Assembly: GCF_003096015.2 (NCBI RefSeq)
Contig: NZ_CP029185.2
Span: 2,700,001 to 2,764,000 of the forward strand
Source: Limnobaculum parvum
GTDB lineage: Bacteria; Pseudomonadota; Gammaproteobacteria; Enterobacterales; Enterobacteriaceae
Direction: 5' to 3'
DNA length: 64,000 nucleotides
Shown here: in pieces, positions 43,429 to 51,442 of the stretch
Position numbering within the stretch: position 1 is the stretch's first letter
How the letters are laid out: every line of letters begins with the position of its first letter
Made by a program: the position numbers and the translations under genes
The notes under the pieces: model-generated
Seen by the model: the letters and a program-made list of their open reading frames with translations, nothing else
Database searches by the model: none
Told to the model about the DNA's origin: nothing

Positions 43429-44177
43429 GTGATTTATCCCAGAACATACTTTTTGAACATCCGCTTAATGAAAAAGTCCGTACCTGGTTACGCCTTGAAT
43501 TCCTGTTACAACAGTTACAGCACAATCGCTCTTTGACCAATTTAACCAACACCTTAAGCTTTTTCCGCACGGTCAGTGAGTTGCTGGACATAATAGATCG
43601 TGGTGATGTTCGTACCGAACTGGTTAAAGAGCTAGAACGTCAACAGCATAAGTTACTGCAATGGATTGATGTTCCCGGCGTTGACAGTGAGCGCCTTAGT
43701 GCTTTACGCCATACCTTGAAAGATCATTCGAATACCTTGCTGGTAGCCCCACGCCTTGGGCAAGAACTGAAAGACGATCGATTGATTAGTATGGTTCGTC
43801 AACGATTAAGCATTCCTGGCGGTTGTTGCAGCTTTGATCTACCTATACTGCATATGTGGCTACATAATCCTAAATTGCAACGGGACGAACAAGTCACGGG
43901 ATGGATCGAAACCACAGCGCCGCTCAACAATGCACTTAGTGCCTGCCTTGAATTAATTCGCCAGTCGGGCGCCTTTCAAAAACAAACCAGCCTGAACGGT
44001 TTTTATCAAGATACGGCTGAAGATAGCGATATTTTACGCATTCGTGTGGACTCGGCTTATCAGCTTTATCCGCAGGTTTCCGGCCATAAATCTCGTTTCG
44101 CCATTCGCTTTATGCCATTTGACAGCGAAATCGGTAACACACCGGAAAGATTTAATTTTGAGATTGCCTGCTGTTAA
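43425..44177 (+). CDS. zapD: Cell division protein ZapD
   Basis: FtsZ-bundling protein that strengthens the Z ring. The 250 residues match the family (about 247) with its typical opening ILFEHPLNEKVRTWLRLEFLL and the mid-region SIPGGCCSFDLPILHMWLH. It ends with FMPFDSEIGNTPERFNFEIACC. It starts inside the coaE stop, so the two are coupled, and is followed after 99 bases by yacG. Order coaE-zapD-yacG is as in E. coli. Confidence 0.96.
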   Translation: MSDLSQNILFEHPLNEKVRTWLRLEFLLQQLQHNRSLTNLTNTLSFFRTVSELLDIIDRGDVRTELVKELERQQHKLLQWIDVPGVDSERLSALRHTLKDHSNTLLVAPRLGQELKDDRLISMVRQRLSIPGGCCSFDLPILHMWLHNPKLQRDEQVTGWIETTAPLNNALSACLELIRQSGAFQKQTSLNGFYQDTAEDSDILRIRVDSAYQLYPQVSGHKSRFAIRFMPFDSEIGNTPERFNFEIACC

Positions 44178-44276
44178 TTGTTATTTGCTGGTGTTTCGAC
44201 ATCAGCGATGTCGAGTATCATCAATAAGAGATAACCTTTTATTTTTGCTATTGATTATGTTATTTGGGAGTATTTT

Positions 44277-44474
44277 ATGAGTGACACCCCGCTTCAGGTA
44301 AACTGCCCTACCTGTGGAAAAGCTATTATCTGGAATGAACAAAGTACTTATCGGCCATTTTGCAGTAAGCGCTGCCAGTTAATTGATTTAGGTGAATGGG
44401 CCGATGAAGAGAAACGCATTCCAAGCTCTGGCGATCGATCCGATAGTGATGAATGGAGCGAAGAAGAGGAGTAG
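44277..44474 (+). CDS. yacG: DNA gyrase inhibitor YacG (zinc protein)
   Basis: Small zinc-binding protein that inhibits GyrB in E. coli. The 65 residues carry the four zinc cysteines Cys10, Cys13, Cys29 and Cys33 (C-x2-C-x15-C-x3-C) and an acidic tail ending DEWSEEEE. RPFCSKRCQLIDLGEWADEE is the family signature. It is downstream of zapD and convergent with mutT. Confidence 0.95.
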   Translation: MSDTPLQVNCPTCGKAIIWNEQSTYRPFCSKRCQLIDLGEWADEEKRIPSSGDRSDSDEWSEEEE

Positions 44475-44524
44475 TAAATCTCGCTCTCCTAGTCAATAAA
44501 TAACGTTATCGTATCATCTACTGA

Positions 44525-44938
44525 TTATTCAATGCGGTAACGTTGTTTTAGCTCAACAATCACTGGCTGATTTGCTTCCGGAAACTCTGCTACATTAAGC
44601 TTCGAAACATCAATCCAGCGAGATACCTGTCCTTCACGCCCTTCTGGCTGACCTTCCCAACCATCGACGATGAAAAAGTGCAGCGTTAGCTGGCGGTCGG
44701 GATAGTCATACTCCAACGTTTTTAATGGGATAGAGTGAATCATCTCAATACCCACTTCCTCATAAAGCTCGCGTTTCAAAGCCTGTCTGGCATCTTCGCC
44801 TGACTCCACTTTTCCACCGGGAAACTCCCAATAACCCGCAAGATGACTACCTTTAAGTCTCTGGGTAACAAATATAGCCTGCTCAGAATTGATTATGATT
44901 CCAACAGCTATTTCGATTCGCTTCATATGGATACTCAT
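44525..44938 (-). CDS. mutT: 8-oxo-dGTP diphosphatase MutT
   Basis: Nudix hydrolase that removes 8-oxo-dGTP and prevents A-to-C transversions. The Nudix box is complete: GGKVESGEDARQAL then KRELYEEVGI. The frame opens MSIHMKRIEIAVGII; E. coli MutT aligns best from the second Met (start 44926), and neither start has a good ribosome site. The 137 residues are slightly longer than E. coli (129). It is downstream of secA in the same direction, but a terminator and a repeat copy lie between, so it may rely on a promoter in that spacer. Confidence 0.93.
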   Translation of the reverse strand: MSIHMKRIEIAVGIIINSEQAIFVTQRLKGSHLAGYWEFPGGKVESGEDARQALKRELYEEVGIEMIHSIPLKTLEYDYPDRQLTLHFFIVDGWEGQPEGREGQVSRWIDVSKLNVAEFPEANQPVIVELKQRYRIE

Positions 44939-44960
44939 AGGTCAGTTATTATTATGTAGA

Positions 44961-44988
44961 TAAAAGGAGAGCGCCAACAGGCGCTCTC
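44961..44988 (-). terminator. Terminator between secA and mutT
   Basis: On the minus strand GAGAGCGCC pairs perfectly with GGCGCTCTC around a four-base loop, followed by CTTTTAT. It lies just upstream of mutT. A second, similar hairpin is next to the secA stop at 45229-45250. Confidence 0.75.
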
Positions 44989-45032
44989 GATTAATGACAA
45001 AGTCATATAATTCAGTTTTATGTCTTAACATG

Positions 45033-45207
45033 GCTAATTGTCGGGAGGGGTTGCCGTGGGGGTCGACTTGGCGTAAGCCAACGAAGTGCCAGTAGGCAGA
45101 CCAGGCCCGACATGCGCTGAGGCCAAGTACAGACGGTTTTCCGGTCGAGTACAAAGTTAATATAAGCACTTTAGTTATTACGACCGGAATGTTTATTGAA
45201 GCTAATT
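45033..45207 (+). repeat. Modular intergenic repeat, copy C (medium form)
   Basis: The left block GTCGGGAGGGGTTGCCGTGG continues with GGTCGACTTGGCGTAAGCCA, as in copy A. The central hairpin cassette is replaced by a shorter segment. The right block AAGTACAGACGGTTTTCCGG runs on to TTACGACCGGAAT. GCTAATT flanks it at 45033-45039 and 45201-45207. It sits between secA and mutT, genes that are usually close neighbours. Confidence 0.75.
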
Positions 45208-45228
45208 CATCTGGTTTGTCATCAGTCT

Positions 45229-45250
45229 GAGAGCGCCTACCGGTGCTCTC
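45229..45250 (-). terminator. Hairpin after secA stop
   Basis: GAGAGCGCC pairs with GGTGCTCTC (one G-T pair) around a four-base loop, 15 bases after the secA stop. It has no T-run. The same stem recurs as the terminator at 44961-44988, on the other side of repeat copy C. Confidence 0.55.
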
Positions 45251-45264
45251 ATCCCTTAACAAAC

Positions 45265-47979
45265 TTACTGCAAACTACCATGACACTGCTTATATTTCTT
45301 GCCGGAACCACACGGACAGGGATCATTACGACCAATCTTGCGCTCTTCACGTACCATTGGTTGGTTCAGCGCAGGTTCTTCTTCCAGCGCATTCTCTTCC
45401 TGATGGCTAAACTGCTGCTGAAGGGCTAAGCGTTCAGCCTCTTCACGACGCTGCTGCTCTAGTGCCTCAACCTCTTCAGGCATACGTACCTGAACTTTGC
45501 TCAGCACGCTGATAACTTCATATTTCAGCGCTTCCAGCATATTAGCAAACATAGAGAACGACTCACGCTTATACTCTTGCTTAGGATCTTTCTGTGCATA
45601 ACCGCGCAGGTGAATACCTTGACGCAGGTAATCCATAGCAGCCAAATGCTCTTTCCACATAGTATCCAGAGTTTGCAGCATCACGCCCTTCTCAAAGTTA
45701 CGCATCACCTCAGCACCAACGACCTCTTCTTTCAGGTGATAGATTTTAGCGGCTTCCTCTACAATACGTTCGCGTAGCGTCTCTTCATGCAGCTCATGTT
45801 CAGTATCCAGCCATTGGGCAATCGGCAGCTCGAGATCGAAATCGTTTTTCAGACGAGTTTCCAGCCCTGGAACATCCCACATTTCTTCCAAAGATTGAGG
45901 TGGAATATAACTGTCAATCACCGTGCTAAATACATCCTGACGGATACTGTCGATGGTTTCGCTGATATCACTAATATCCAGCAGCTCATTACGCTGAGCA
46001 TAAATAGCACGACGCTGATCGTTAGCAACATCGTCAAATTCCAACAATTGCTTACGGATATCAAAGTTACGGCTTTCTACTTTACGCTGAGCGTTCGCAA
46101 TAGCTTTAGTTACCCATGGATGTTCAATCGCCTCACCAGGTTTCATTCCCAACTTACGCATCATTCCTGCTACACGGTCAGAAGCGAAGATACGCATCAG
46201 GGCATCTTCCATCGACAGGTAGAAACGTGATGAACCCGGGTCACCCTGACGACCTGAACGTCCACGCAACTGGTTATCAATACGACGAGATTCATGACGT
46301 TCAGTACCGATAATATGTAAACCACCGGCAGCCAGTACACGATCGTGACGCACTTGCCATGCGGCTTTAACTGACTGAATCTGCTCTTCTGTTGGATCTT
46401 CTAGCTCGGAAATTTCGCTCTGCCAGCTACCGCCCAGTACGATATCAGTACCACGACCCGCCATGTTGGTAGCAATGGTAACTGCGCCTTCTTGGCCTGC
46501 GTTAGCCACAATTTCTGCTTCCATTTCGTGGAATTTGGCGTTCAGCACTTTATGAGCAATTCCTGCTTTTTTCAGCTCATTAGAAACCACTTCCGATTTT
46601 TCAATCGAAATGGTACCCACCAGAATCGGTTGTCCCTTGGTACTACGATCTTTAATGTCTTCAATGATGGCCTCGATCTTTTCTTTCTCGGTCATATAGA
46701 CCAGATCGGACATATCATCACGAACCATTGGGCGGTTAGTCGGCACCACAATGGTGTCTAACCGATAAATCTGACGGAATTCGAATGCTTCGGTATCCGC
46801 AGTACCGGTCATACCGGCCAGTTTTTCATACAGACGGAAATAGTTCTGGAAAGTGATAGAGGCCAGCGTTTGATTCTCATTCTGGATATCCACTCTTTCT
46901 TTTGCTTCAACAGCCTGATGCAGGCCATCTGACCAGCGACGACCTTCCATAGTACGACCAGTATGTTCGTCAACGATGATGACTTCACCATCTTTAACGA
47001 TATAGTCAACGTCACGAGTAAACAGTGCATGAGCACGCAGTGCTGCGGTTACGTGGTGCATTAATACGATATTGACAGGTGAATAGAGTGACTCACCTTC
47101 TTCCATCATACCCGCGTCCATCAGCAGATGTTCAATCAGCACCAAACCGCGCTCAGTTAGGTTAACCTGACGGCTCTTCTCATCAACGGAGAAATGCCCT
47201 TCACCTTCAAAAGTATCAGAATCTTCTTTTTCTTGACGCAGCAGCTTAGGAATAATTTTATCGACTTGTCTGTACAGTTCAGAGCTGTCTTCTGCAGGCC
47301 CAGAGATAATCAATGGAGTACGCGCTTCATCGATTAAGATGGAGTCAACCTCGTCCACCAACGCATAGTACAACTTACGCTGAACGCGCTCTTCAGGGCT
47401 GAATGCCATGTTATCGCGCAGATAGTCAAAGCCAAATTCGTTGTTGGTCCCGTAGGTGATATCCGCAGCATAGGCTTCACGTTTTGCCGGAGGCGGCATA
47501 CCTGGAAGGTTAATACCAACAGTTAAACCTAAAAACTCAAACAGTGGTCGGTTATTTTCCGCATCGCGTCGTGCCAAATAGTCGTTTACGGTAACCACGT
47601 GCACACCACGACCCGTGAGCGCATTCAGATAGGCTGGCAGCGTTGCGGTCAGAGTTTTACCTTCACCAGTACGCATCTCCGCAATACAGCGATCGTTCAG
47701 CACCATACCGCCAATCATCTGTACATCAAAATGACGCATACCAAATACACGCTTACTGGCTTCACGCACTACGGCAAACGCCTCTGGCATAATTGATTCC
47801 AGCGACTCGCCCTTATCCAAACGCTCACGGAATGCCTCAGTTTTAGCTTTCAGCTCATCGTTAGATAATGCTTCATATTCTGGTTCAAGACGGTTAATAG
47901 TTTCAGTGCTTTTACGCATACGGCGCAGCGTCCGGTCATTACGACTACCGAAAACTTTTGTCATTAATTTAGTTAACAT
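45265..47979 (-). CDS. secA: Preprotein translocase ATPase SecA
   Basis: Motor ATPase that drives proteins through SecYEG. The 904 residues match E. coli (901). Walker A is AEMRTGEGKTLTATLPAY and Walker B is ALVDEVDSILIDEARTP. The second nucleotide fold has TNMAGRGTDIVLGG and QLRGRSGRQGDPGSSRFYLS. The C-terminal zinc tail is NDPCPCGSGKKYKQCHG. It is downstream of secM, 109 bases away; a small hairpin lies near its ribosome site. Expression is expected to rise when SecM translation stalls. Confidence 0.98.
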   Translation of the reverse strand: MLTKLMTKVFGSRNDRTLRRMRKSTETINRLEPEYEALSNDELKAKTEAFRERLDKGESLESIMPEAFAVVREASKRVFGMRHFDVQMIGGMVLNDRCIAEMRTGEGKTLTATLPAYLNALTGRGVHVVTVNDYLARRDAENNRPLFEFLGLTVGINLPGMPPPAKREAYAADITYGTNNEFGFDYLRDNMAFSPEERVQRKLYYALVDEVDSILIDEARTPLIISGPAEDSSELYRQVDKIIPKLLRQEKEDSDTFEGEGHFSVDEKSRQVNLTERGLVLIEHLLMDAGMMEEGESLYSPVNIVLMHHVTAALRAHALFTRDVDYIVKDGEVIIVDEHTGRTMEGRRWSDGLHQAVEAKERVDIQNENQTLASITFQNYFRLYEKLAGMTGTADTEAFEFRQIYRLDTIVVPTNRPMVRDDMSDLVYMTEKEKIEAIIEDIKDRSTKGQPILVGTISIEKSEVVSNELKKAGIAHKVLNAKFHEMEAEIVANAGQEGAVTIATNMAGRGTDIVLGGSWQSEISELEDPTEEQIQSVKAAWQVRHDRVLAAGGLHIIGTERHESRRIDNQLRGRSGRQGDPGSSRFYLSMEDALMRIFASDRVAGMMRKLGMKPGEAIEHPWVTKAIANAQRKVESRNFDIRKQLLEFDDVANDQRRAIYAQRNELLDISDISETIDSIRQDVFSTVIDSYIPPQSLEEMWDVPGLETRLKNDFDLELPIAQWLDTEHELHEETLRERIVEEAAKIYHLKEEVVGAEVMRNFEKGVMLQTLDTMWKEHLAAMDYLRQGIHLRGYAQKDPKQEYKRESFSMFANMLEALKYEVISVLSKVQVRMPEEVEALEQQRREEAERLALQQQFSHQEENALEEEPALNQPMVREERKIGRNDPCPCGSGKKYKQCHGSLQ

Positions 47980-47999
47980 AGGTCTAAATATCTCTTTAG

Positions 48000-48019
48000 T
48001 ACTGCCTTGTCCGGCAGTA
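48000..48019 (-). promoter_or_regulatory. Hairpin in the secM-secA spacer
   Basis: TACTGCC and GGCAGTA form a seven-base stem with a six-base loop ending about 20 bases before the secA ATG, next to the AAGAGA ribosome site. In E. coli secM-secA mRNA structure hides the secA ribosome site. This hairpin may be part of an equivalent fold, but it does not itself cover the site. Confidence 0.4.
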
Positions 48020-48088
48020 TGAATTCAAAGAAAAAAATCAGAAAAAACGCGCCCAAGGCAACAAAGATAAACCTCGTTACCGGGATGA

Positions 48089-48607
48089 CTATGCGTATGA
48101 AGAAGGACCTGCGCGGATACCCTGAACCTTGCTCAGCCAAAATCTGACCGGGTGAAGGATAAAAGTCGACTCAAGGGGAATTAGACGCGATACTGTCGAA
48201 GGCAGCTTTGCCTCTATTGCCGCTTGTGTCGATAATGAATCAAGAAGCGCATGATGGCTAACCGTTAGCTTATCATCACTGACCTTCACCTCATCGGAGG
48301 TAGCTTCATCATCTTGAGGGAAGGAAACAGCAAGGCGGGTAAGATAATTACGTATCGCGAAATGCTGCCACGGATTAAGATTCTGCAGTGGCCGCGTGTT
48401 AATTTCGCCGGATAACGCCAACTGCCCAACCCCCGGAACCGCCGGATTAATTGGATTGACGTCTGAAAAGGCTGCAGATAATGAGACTTGCTGAGGTAAA
48501 CCGTTCAGGCTTGCAGGCGCACCAATACTGGTTGCCACAACCCCCAATAAGAGGTGCGGCCAAAAATAACGCCTACCAAATTGTCGCCAACGATTTAAAA
48601 TACCCAT
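48089..48607 (-). CDS. secM: Secretion monitor SecM with variant arrest peptide
   Basis: Exported regulatory peptide whose translation stalls when SecA activity is low, exposing the secA ribosome site. The ATG at 48607 gives 172 residues (MGILNRWRQFGRRYFWPHLLLGVV...), with the conserved export signal. The C-terminal arrest motif keeps GIRAGP (163-168) and Trp157. In the FxxxxWIxxxxGIRAGP pattern the first Phe is replaced by His152 and Ile by Leu158; Phe149 and Phe156 are nearby. The middle region is unlike E. coli, as is usual. It begins 33 bases from divergent dciA, so its promoter must lie within dciA. Confidence 0.9.
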   Translation of the reverse strand: MGILNRWRQFGRRYFWPHLLLGVVATSIGAPASLNGLPQQVSLSAAFSDVNPINPAVPGVGQLALSGEINTRPLQNLNPWQHFAIRNYLTRLAVSFPQDDEATSDEVKVSDDKLTVSHHALLDSLSTQAAIEAKLPSTVSRLIPLESTFILHPVRFWLSKVQGIRAGPSSYA

Positions 48608-48640
48608 TATCAACTAACTATTACCTGCCGGAATCTGCTT

Positions 48641-49177
48641 ATGCGCGATAGTCGCCCATTATTATTAGATACGCTATTTGACGATACAGACTTGTTGCGA
48701 AACGTCCAACAACGAGCCATAGCGCTGATAAAACTTAATAAGACAGTTAAGGCGCTGTTACCTAAACAACTGCACGAATTCTGTCGAGTTGCTAACTACC
48801 GTCAAGGTATTTTAGTCCTTGAGGTGGCAAATGCCAGTTGGTTGACACTTTTACGTTATGAACAACAAACGTTATTAAGCACACTCAGGGTAGAAATATT
48901 ACCATCTTTAGTGTCAATCGACATAAAGATTAATCCAAAGTTAAGCATAAATAAGCAGACTGCTGAAAATTTAGTCCACCGCTACATTCCTGAAAGTACA
49001 AAAAATGATACGCCTATGCGTCAGCTTAGCGTACATAGCGCAGAACAGTTAAGGGAATTAGCAGCAAGAAGTCCAAAAAGACTGAAAGAGAAACTAGAAC
49101 GACTTGCTGCACTAGCTGGAGAGAGAGTAACCAGCGCAACAAGCCGTAATGATATAAGTGGTACTAAAAAACCGTAA
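48641..49177 (+). CDS. dciA: DciA-family (DUF721) replicative helicase loader
   Basis: DUF721/DciA protein, the ancestral operator that loads the DnaB helicase in bacteria without DnaC. The 178 residues have the DUF721 pattern near residues 30-100: LIKLNKTVKALLPKQLHEFC, then ILVLEVANASWLTLLRYEQ with the conserved Trp, and SIDIKINPKL. A basic, helical C-terminal tail follows (SPKRLKEKLERLAALAGERV). It lies alone on the plus strand between divergent secM and convergent lpxC (12 bases apart). E. coli lacks it at this locus. Family assignment is good; function is by family. Confidence 0.85.
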   Translation: MRDSRPLLLDTLFDDTDLLRNVQQRAIALIKLNKTVKALLPKQLHEFCRVANYRQGILVLEVANASWLTLLRYEQQTLLSTLRVEILPSLVSIDIKINPKLSINKQTAENLVHRYIPESTKNDTPMRQLSVHSAEQLRELAARSPKRLKEKLERLAALAGERVTSATSRNDISGTKKP

Positions 49178-49189
49178 TATTATCTGACA

Positions 49190-50107
49190 TTAAGCCAGTA
49201 CAGTTCTCGACGTTTTGAACGCCAATGGCATTTCAGCTTCGTCTTCAAAAGTAACGTATTCCCAAGCTTCTTGTTTCGCTAATACCGCTTGCAGAAGCTT
49301 GTTGTTCAATGCGTGGCCAGATTTGAACGCAGTAAATGCGCCAATAATGTTATGACCACACATAAACAGATCACCGATAGCATCCAACATTTTATGACGA
49401 ACAAATTCGTCTTCAAAACGCAGACCATCTTCGTTTAGCACACGATAATCATCTACTACGATAGCACAATCGAAGCTGCCACCTAGGCACAGACCTTTAG
49501 ACTGTAAATATTCGATATCACGCATGAACCCGAAGGTACGCGCACGGCTGATCTGACGAACAAACGCATCGGCAGAGAAATTCATACGATAGCGCTGTGA
49601 GCCGGAATCAATCGCCGGATGGTTGAAATCGATAGTAAAATCTAAGCTGAAACCATTAAACGGTGTCAGTTCAGCCCACTTGTCACCGTCTTCGACGCGA
49701 ACAGGCTGAGTAATACGTATGAATTTCTTCGGTACGTTTAGTTCTTCAATTCCGCCGTCTAACAATAAGTAGACAAAAGGTGCCGCACTGCCATCCATAA
49801 TTGGAATTTCTGGTGCGTCAACTTCAATAATAATGTTGTCGATACCTAATCCTGCGAGTGCAGCATTAAGGTGTTCCACAGTAGAAATACGCACGTCATC
49901 TTCATTAACCAAGCAAGTACACAACATGGTATCACGCACGGATTTTGCATCTGCCGGAAAATCAACCGGTGGATTCAAGTCAGTACGACGATAGATGACA
50001 CCCGTATTAGCTGCGGCCGGGCGCAGAGTCAGGCTAACCTTGCGTCCGGTATGAAGACCGACGCCAGTAGCTTGAATGATGCGTTTTAGTGTCCGCTGTT
50101 TAATCAT
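49190..50107 (-). CDS. lpxC: UDP-3-O-acyl-N-acetylglucosamine deacetylase
   Basis: Zinc deacetylase, the committed step of lipid A synthesis. The ATG at 50107 (MIKQRTLKRIIQATGVGLHTG) gives 305 residues, exactly E. coli; in-frame starts up to 50122 are possible. Zinc ligands are His79 in STVEHLNAAL and His/Asp in RHKMLDAIGDLFM. A catalytic His is in KSGHALNNKLL. The C-terminus (PLAFKTSRTVLA) keeps the LA end that is read by FtsH. It follows ftsZ after 109 bases. Confidence 0.97.
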   Translation of the reverse strand: MIKQRTLKRIIQATGVGLHTGRKVSLTLRPAAANTGVIYRRTDLNPPVDFPADAKSVRDTMLCTCLVNEDDVRISTVEHLNAALAGLGIDNIIIEVDAPEIPIMDGSAAPFVYLLLDGGIEELNVPKKFIRITQPVRVEDGDKWAELTPFNGFSLDFTIDFNHPAIDSGSQRYRMNFSADAFVRQISRARTFGFMRDIEYLQSKGLCLGGSFDCAIVVDDYRVLNEDGLRFEDEFVRHKMLDAIGDLFMCGHNIIGAFTAFKSGHALNNKLLQAVLAKQEAWEYVTFEDEAEMPLAFKTSRTVLA

Positions 50108-50216
50108 CATATTATCTCGCATTGTTGATCCGATTTACCGTAGCTTACACCACGGTCTCCGCGCCAGTTTAGCATAAAGAGCGGAGAATCCAAATCATTC
50201 AGCGTTAACAGCCTAA

Positions 50217-51374
50217 TTAATCTGCTTGTTTACGCAAGAAGGCTGGAATATCTAAATAATCGGGTTCTTTGTTCGGTTGAACGCCCTGATCATTTACCAC
50301 TTTAGCTGCAGCAGGTTTGCTCTCTTGTGGTTGCAGAGGGGCTAGACCGTGTTGAGCATAACGATGGTCGACTGGTTGTGTAGCCGGTGATTTAGAGACC
50401 AGCGTAATTTCAGGGCGCTTGTCCATACCGATACCGGTTGCAACGACAGTAACACGCAACTCATCGCTCATATCTGGATCCAGTGAAGTACCGATAACCA
50501 CGGTGGCATTATCCGATGCAAAGGCACGAATCGTGTTACCTACGGTTTCAAACTCATCCAGACGCAGGTCAAAACCCGCAGTGATGTTAACCAGAACACC
50601 ACGCGCACCAGACAGATCGATATCTTCCAGTAGCGGACTAGAAATGGCCATTTCGGCCGCTTCTTCAGCTCGGTCTTCGCCACGAGCAATACCTGAACCC
50701 ATCATGGCATAGCCCATTTCAGACATCACAGTACGTACGTCTGCAAAGTCAACGTTCATTAAGCCAGGGCGGGTAATCAGTTCAGCAATACCCTGCACCG
50801 CACCTTTTAAGACGTCATTGGCAGCACCGAAAGCATCCAACAGTGAAATACCGCGGCCTAATACTTTCAGCAACTTGTCATTAGGAATAGTAATCAGCGA
50901 GTCTACATGCTTGGAGAGTTCGGCGATGCCTTGCTCTGCAAACGTCATACGCTTTTTACCTTCAAAGTTAAACGGTTTGGTTACCACGGCAACGGTCAGA
51001 ATACCTAATTCTTTTGCCACTTCAGCAACAACGGGAGCAGCACCGGTTCCGGTACCACCACCCATGCCAGCAGCAATGAACACCATGTCCGCACCTTCCA
51101 GTGCAGTACGCAGTTGTTCACGGTCTTCTTCTGCAGAATTGCGCCCGACTTCAGGGTTAGCACCTGCACCTAAACCTTTGGTTACGCCACTACCGATTTG
51201 GATAGTTTGGCCAACGGCCGTTTTCCGCAATGCTTGAGCATCCGTATTGATGGCAAAGAATTCAACACCTTCAATGTGCTCACGCACCATATGTTCGACA
51301 GCATTACCGCCGCCGCCGCCAACGCCGATGACTTTAATCACCGCATCGTTGGTTAGCTCCATTGGTTCAAACAT
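50217..51374 (-). CDS. ftsZ: Cell division GTPase FtsZ
   Basis: Tubulin-like GTPase that forms the division ring. The 385 residues match the family. Signatures are IKVIGVGGGGGNAVEHM at the N-terminus and the tubulin motif GMGGGTGTGAAPVVAEVA. NVDFADVRTVM follows for the T7 synergy region. The C-terminal tail DYLDIPAFLRKQAD binds FtsA and ZipA. It follows ftsA by 68 bases, as in the dcw cluster elsewhere. Confidence 0.98.
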   Translation of the reverse strand: MFEPMELTNDAVIKVIGVGGGGGNAVEHMVREHIEGVEFFAINTDAQALRKTAVGQTIQIGSGVTKGLGAGANPEVGRNSAEEDREQLRTALEGADMVFIAAGMGGGTGTGAAPVVAEVAKELGILTVAVVTKPFNFEGKKRMTFAEQGIAELSKHVDSLITIPNDKLLKVLGRGISLLDAFGAANDVLKGAVQGIAELITRPGLMNVDFADVRTVMSEMGYAMMGSGIARGEDRAEEAAEMAISSPLLEDIDLSGARGVLVNITAGFDLRLDEFETVGNTIRAFASDNATVVIGTSLDPDMSDELRVTVVATGIGMDKRPEITLVSKSPATQPVDHRYAQHGLAPLQPQESKPAAAKVVNDQGVQPNKEPDYLDIPAFLRKQAD

Positions 51375-51442
51375 AATTTCTCTCTCCGTTTTAACTCTTA
51401 CGCAATGAATTATCGCTTAAAACTCGTTAATTGCACTACTGA

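Noticed and set aside
44940..45262. 106-codon minus-strand frame between mutT and secA
   Set aside because: It spans repeat copy C and the two hairpins, has no ribosome site, and is not kept in the other repeat copies.
50150..50190. Inverted repeat CTCCGC / GCGGAG between ftsZ and lpxC as a terminator
   Set aside because: Six-base stem with a loop of about 18 and no T-run; ftsZ and lpxC need no terminator between them here.
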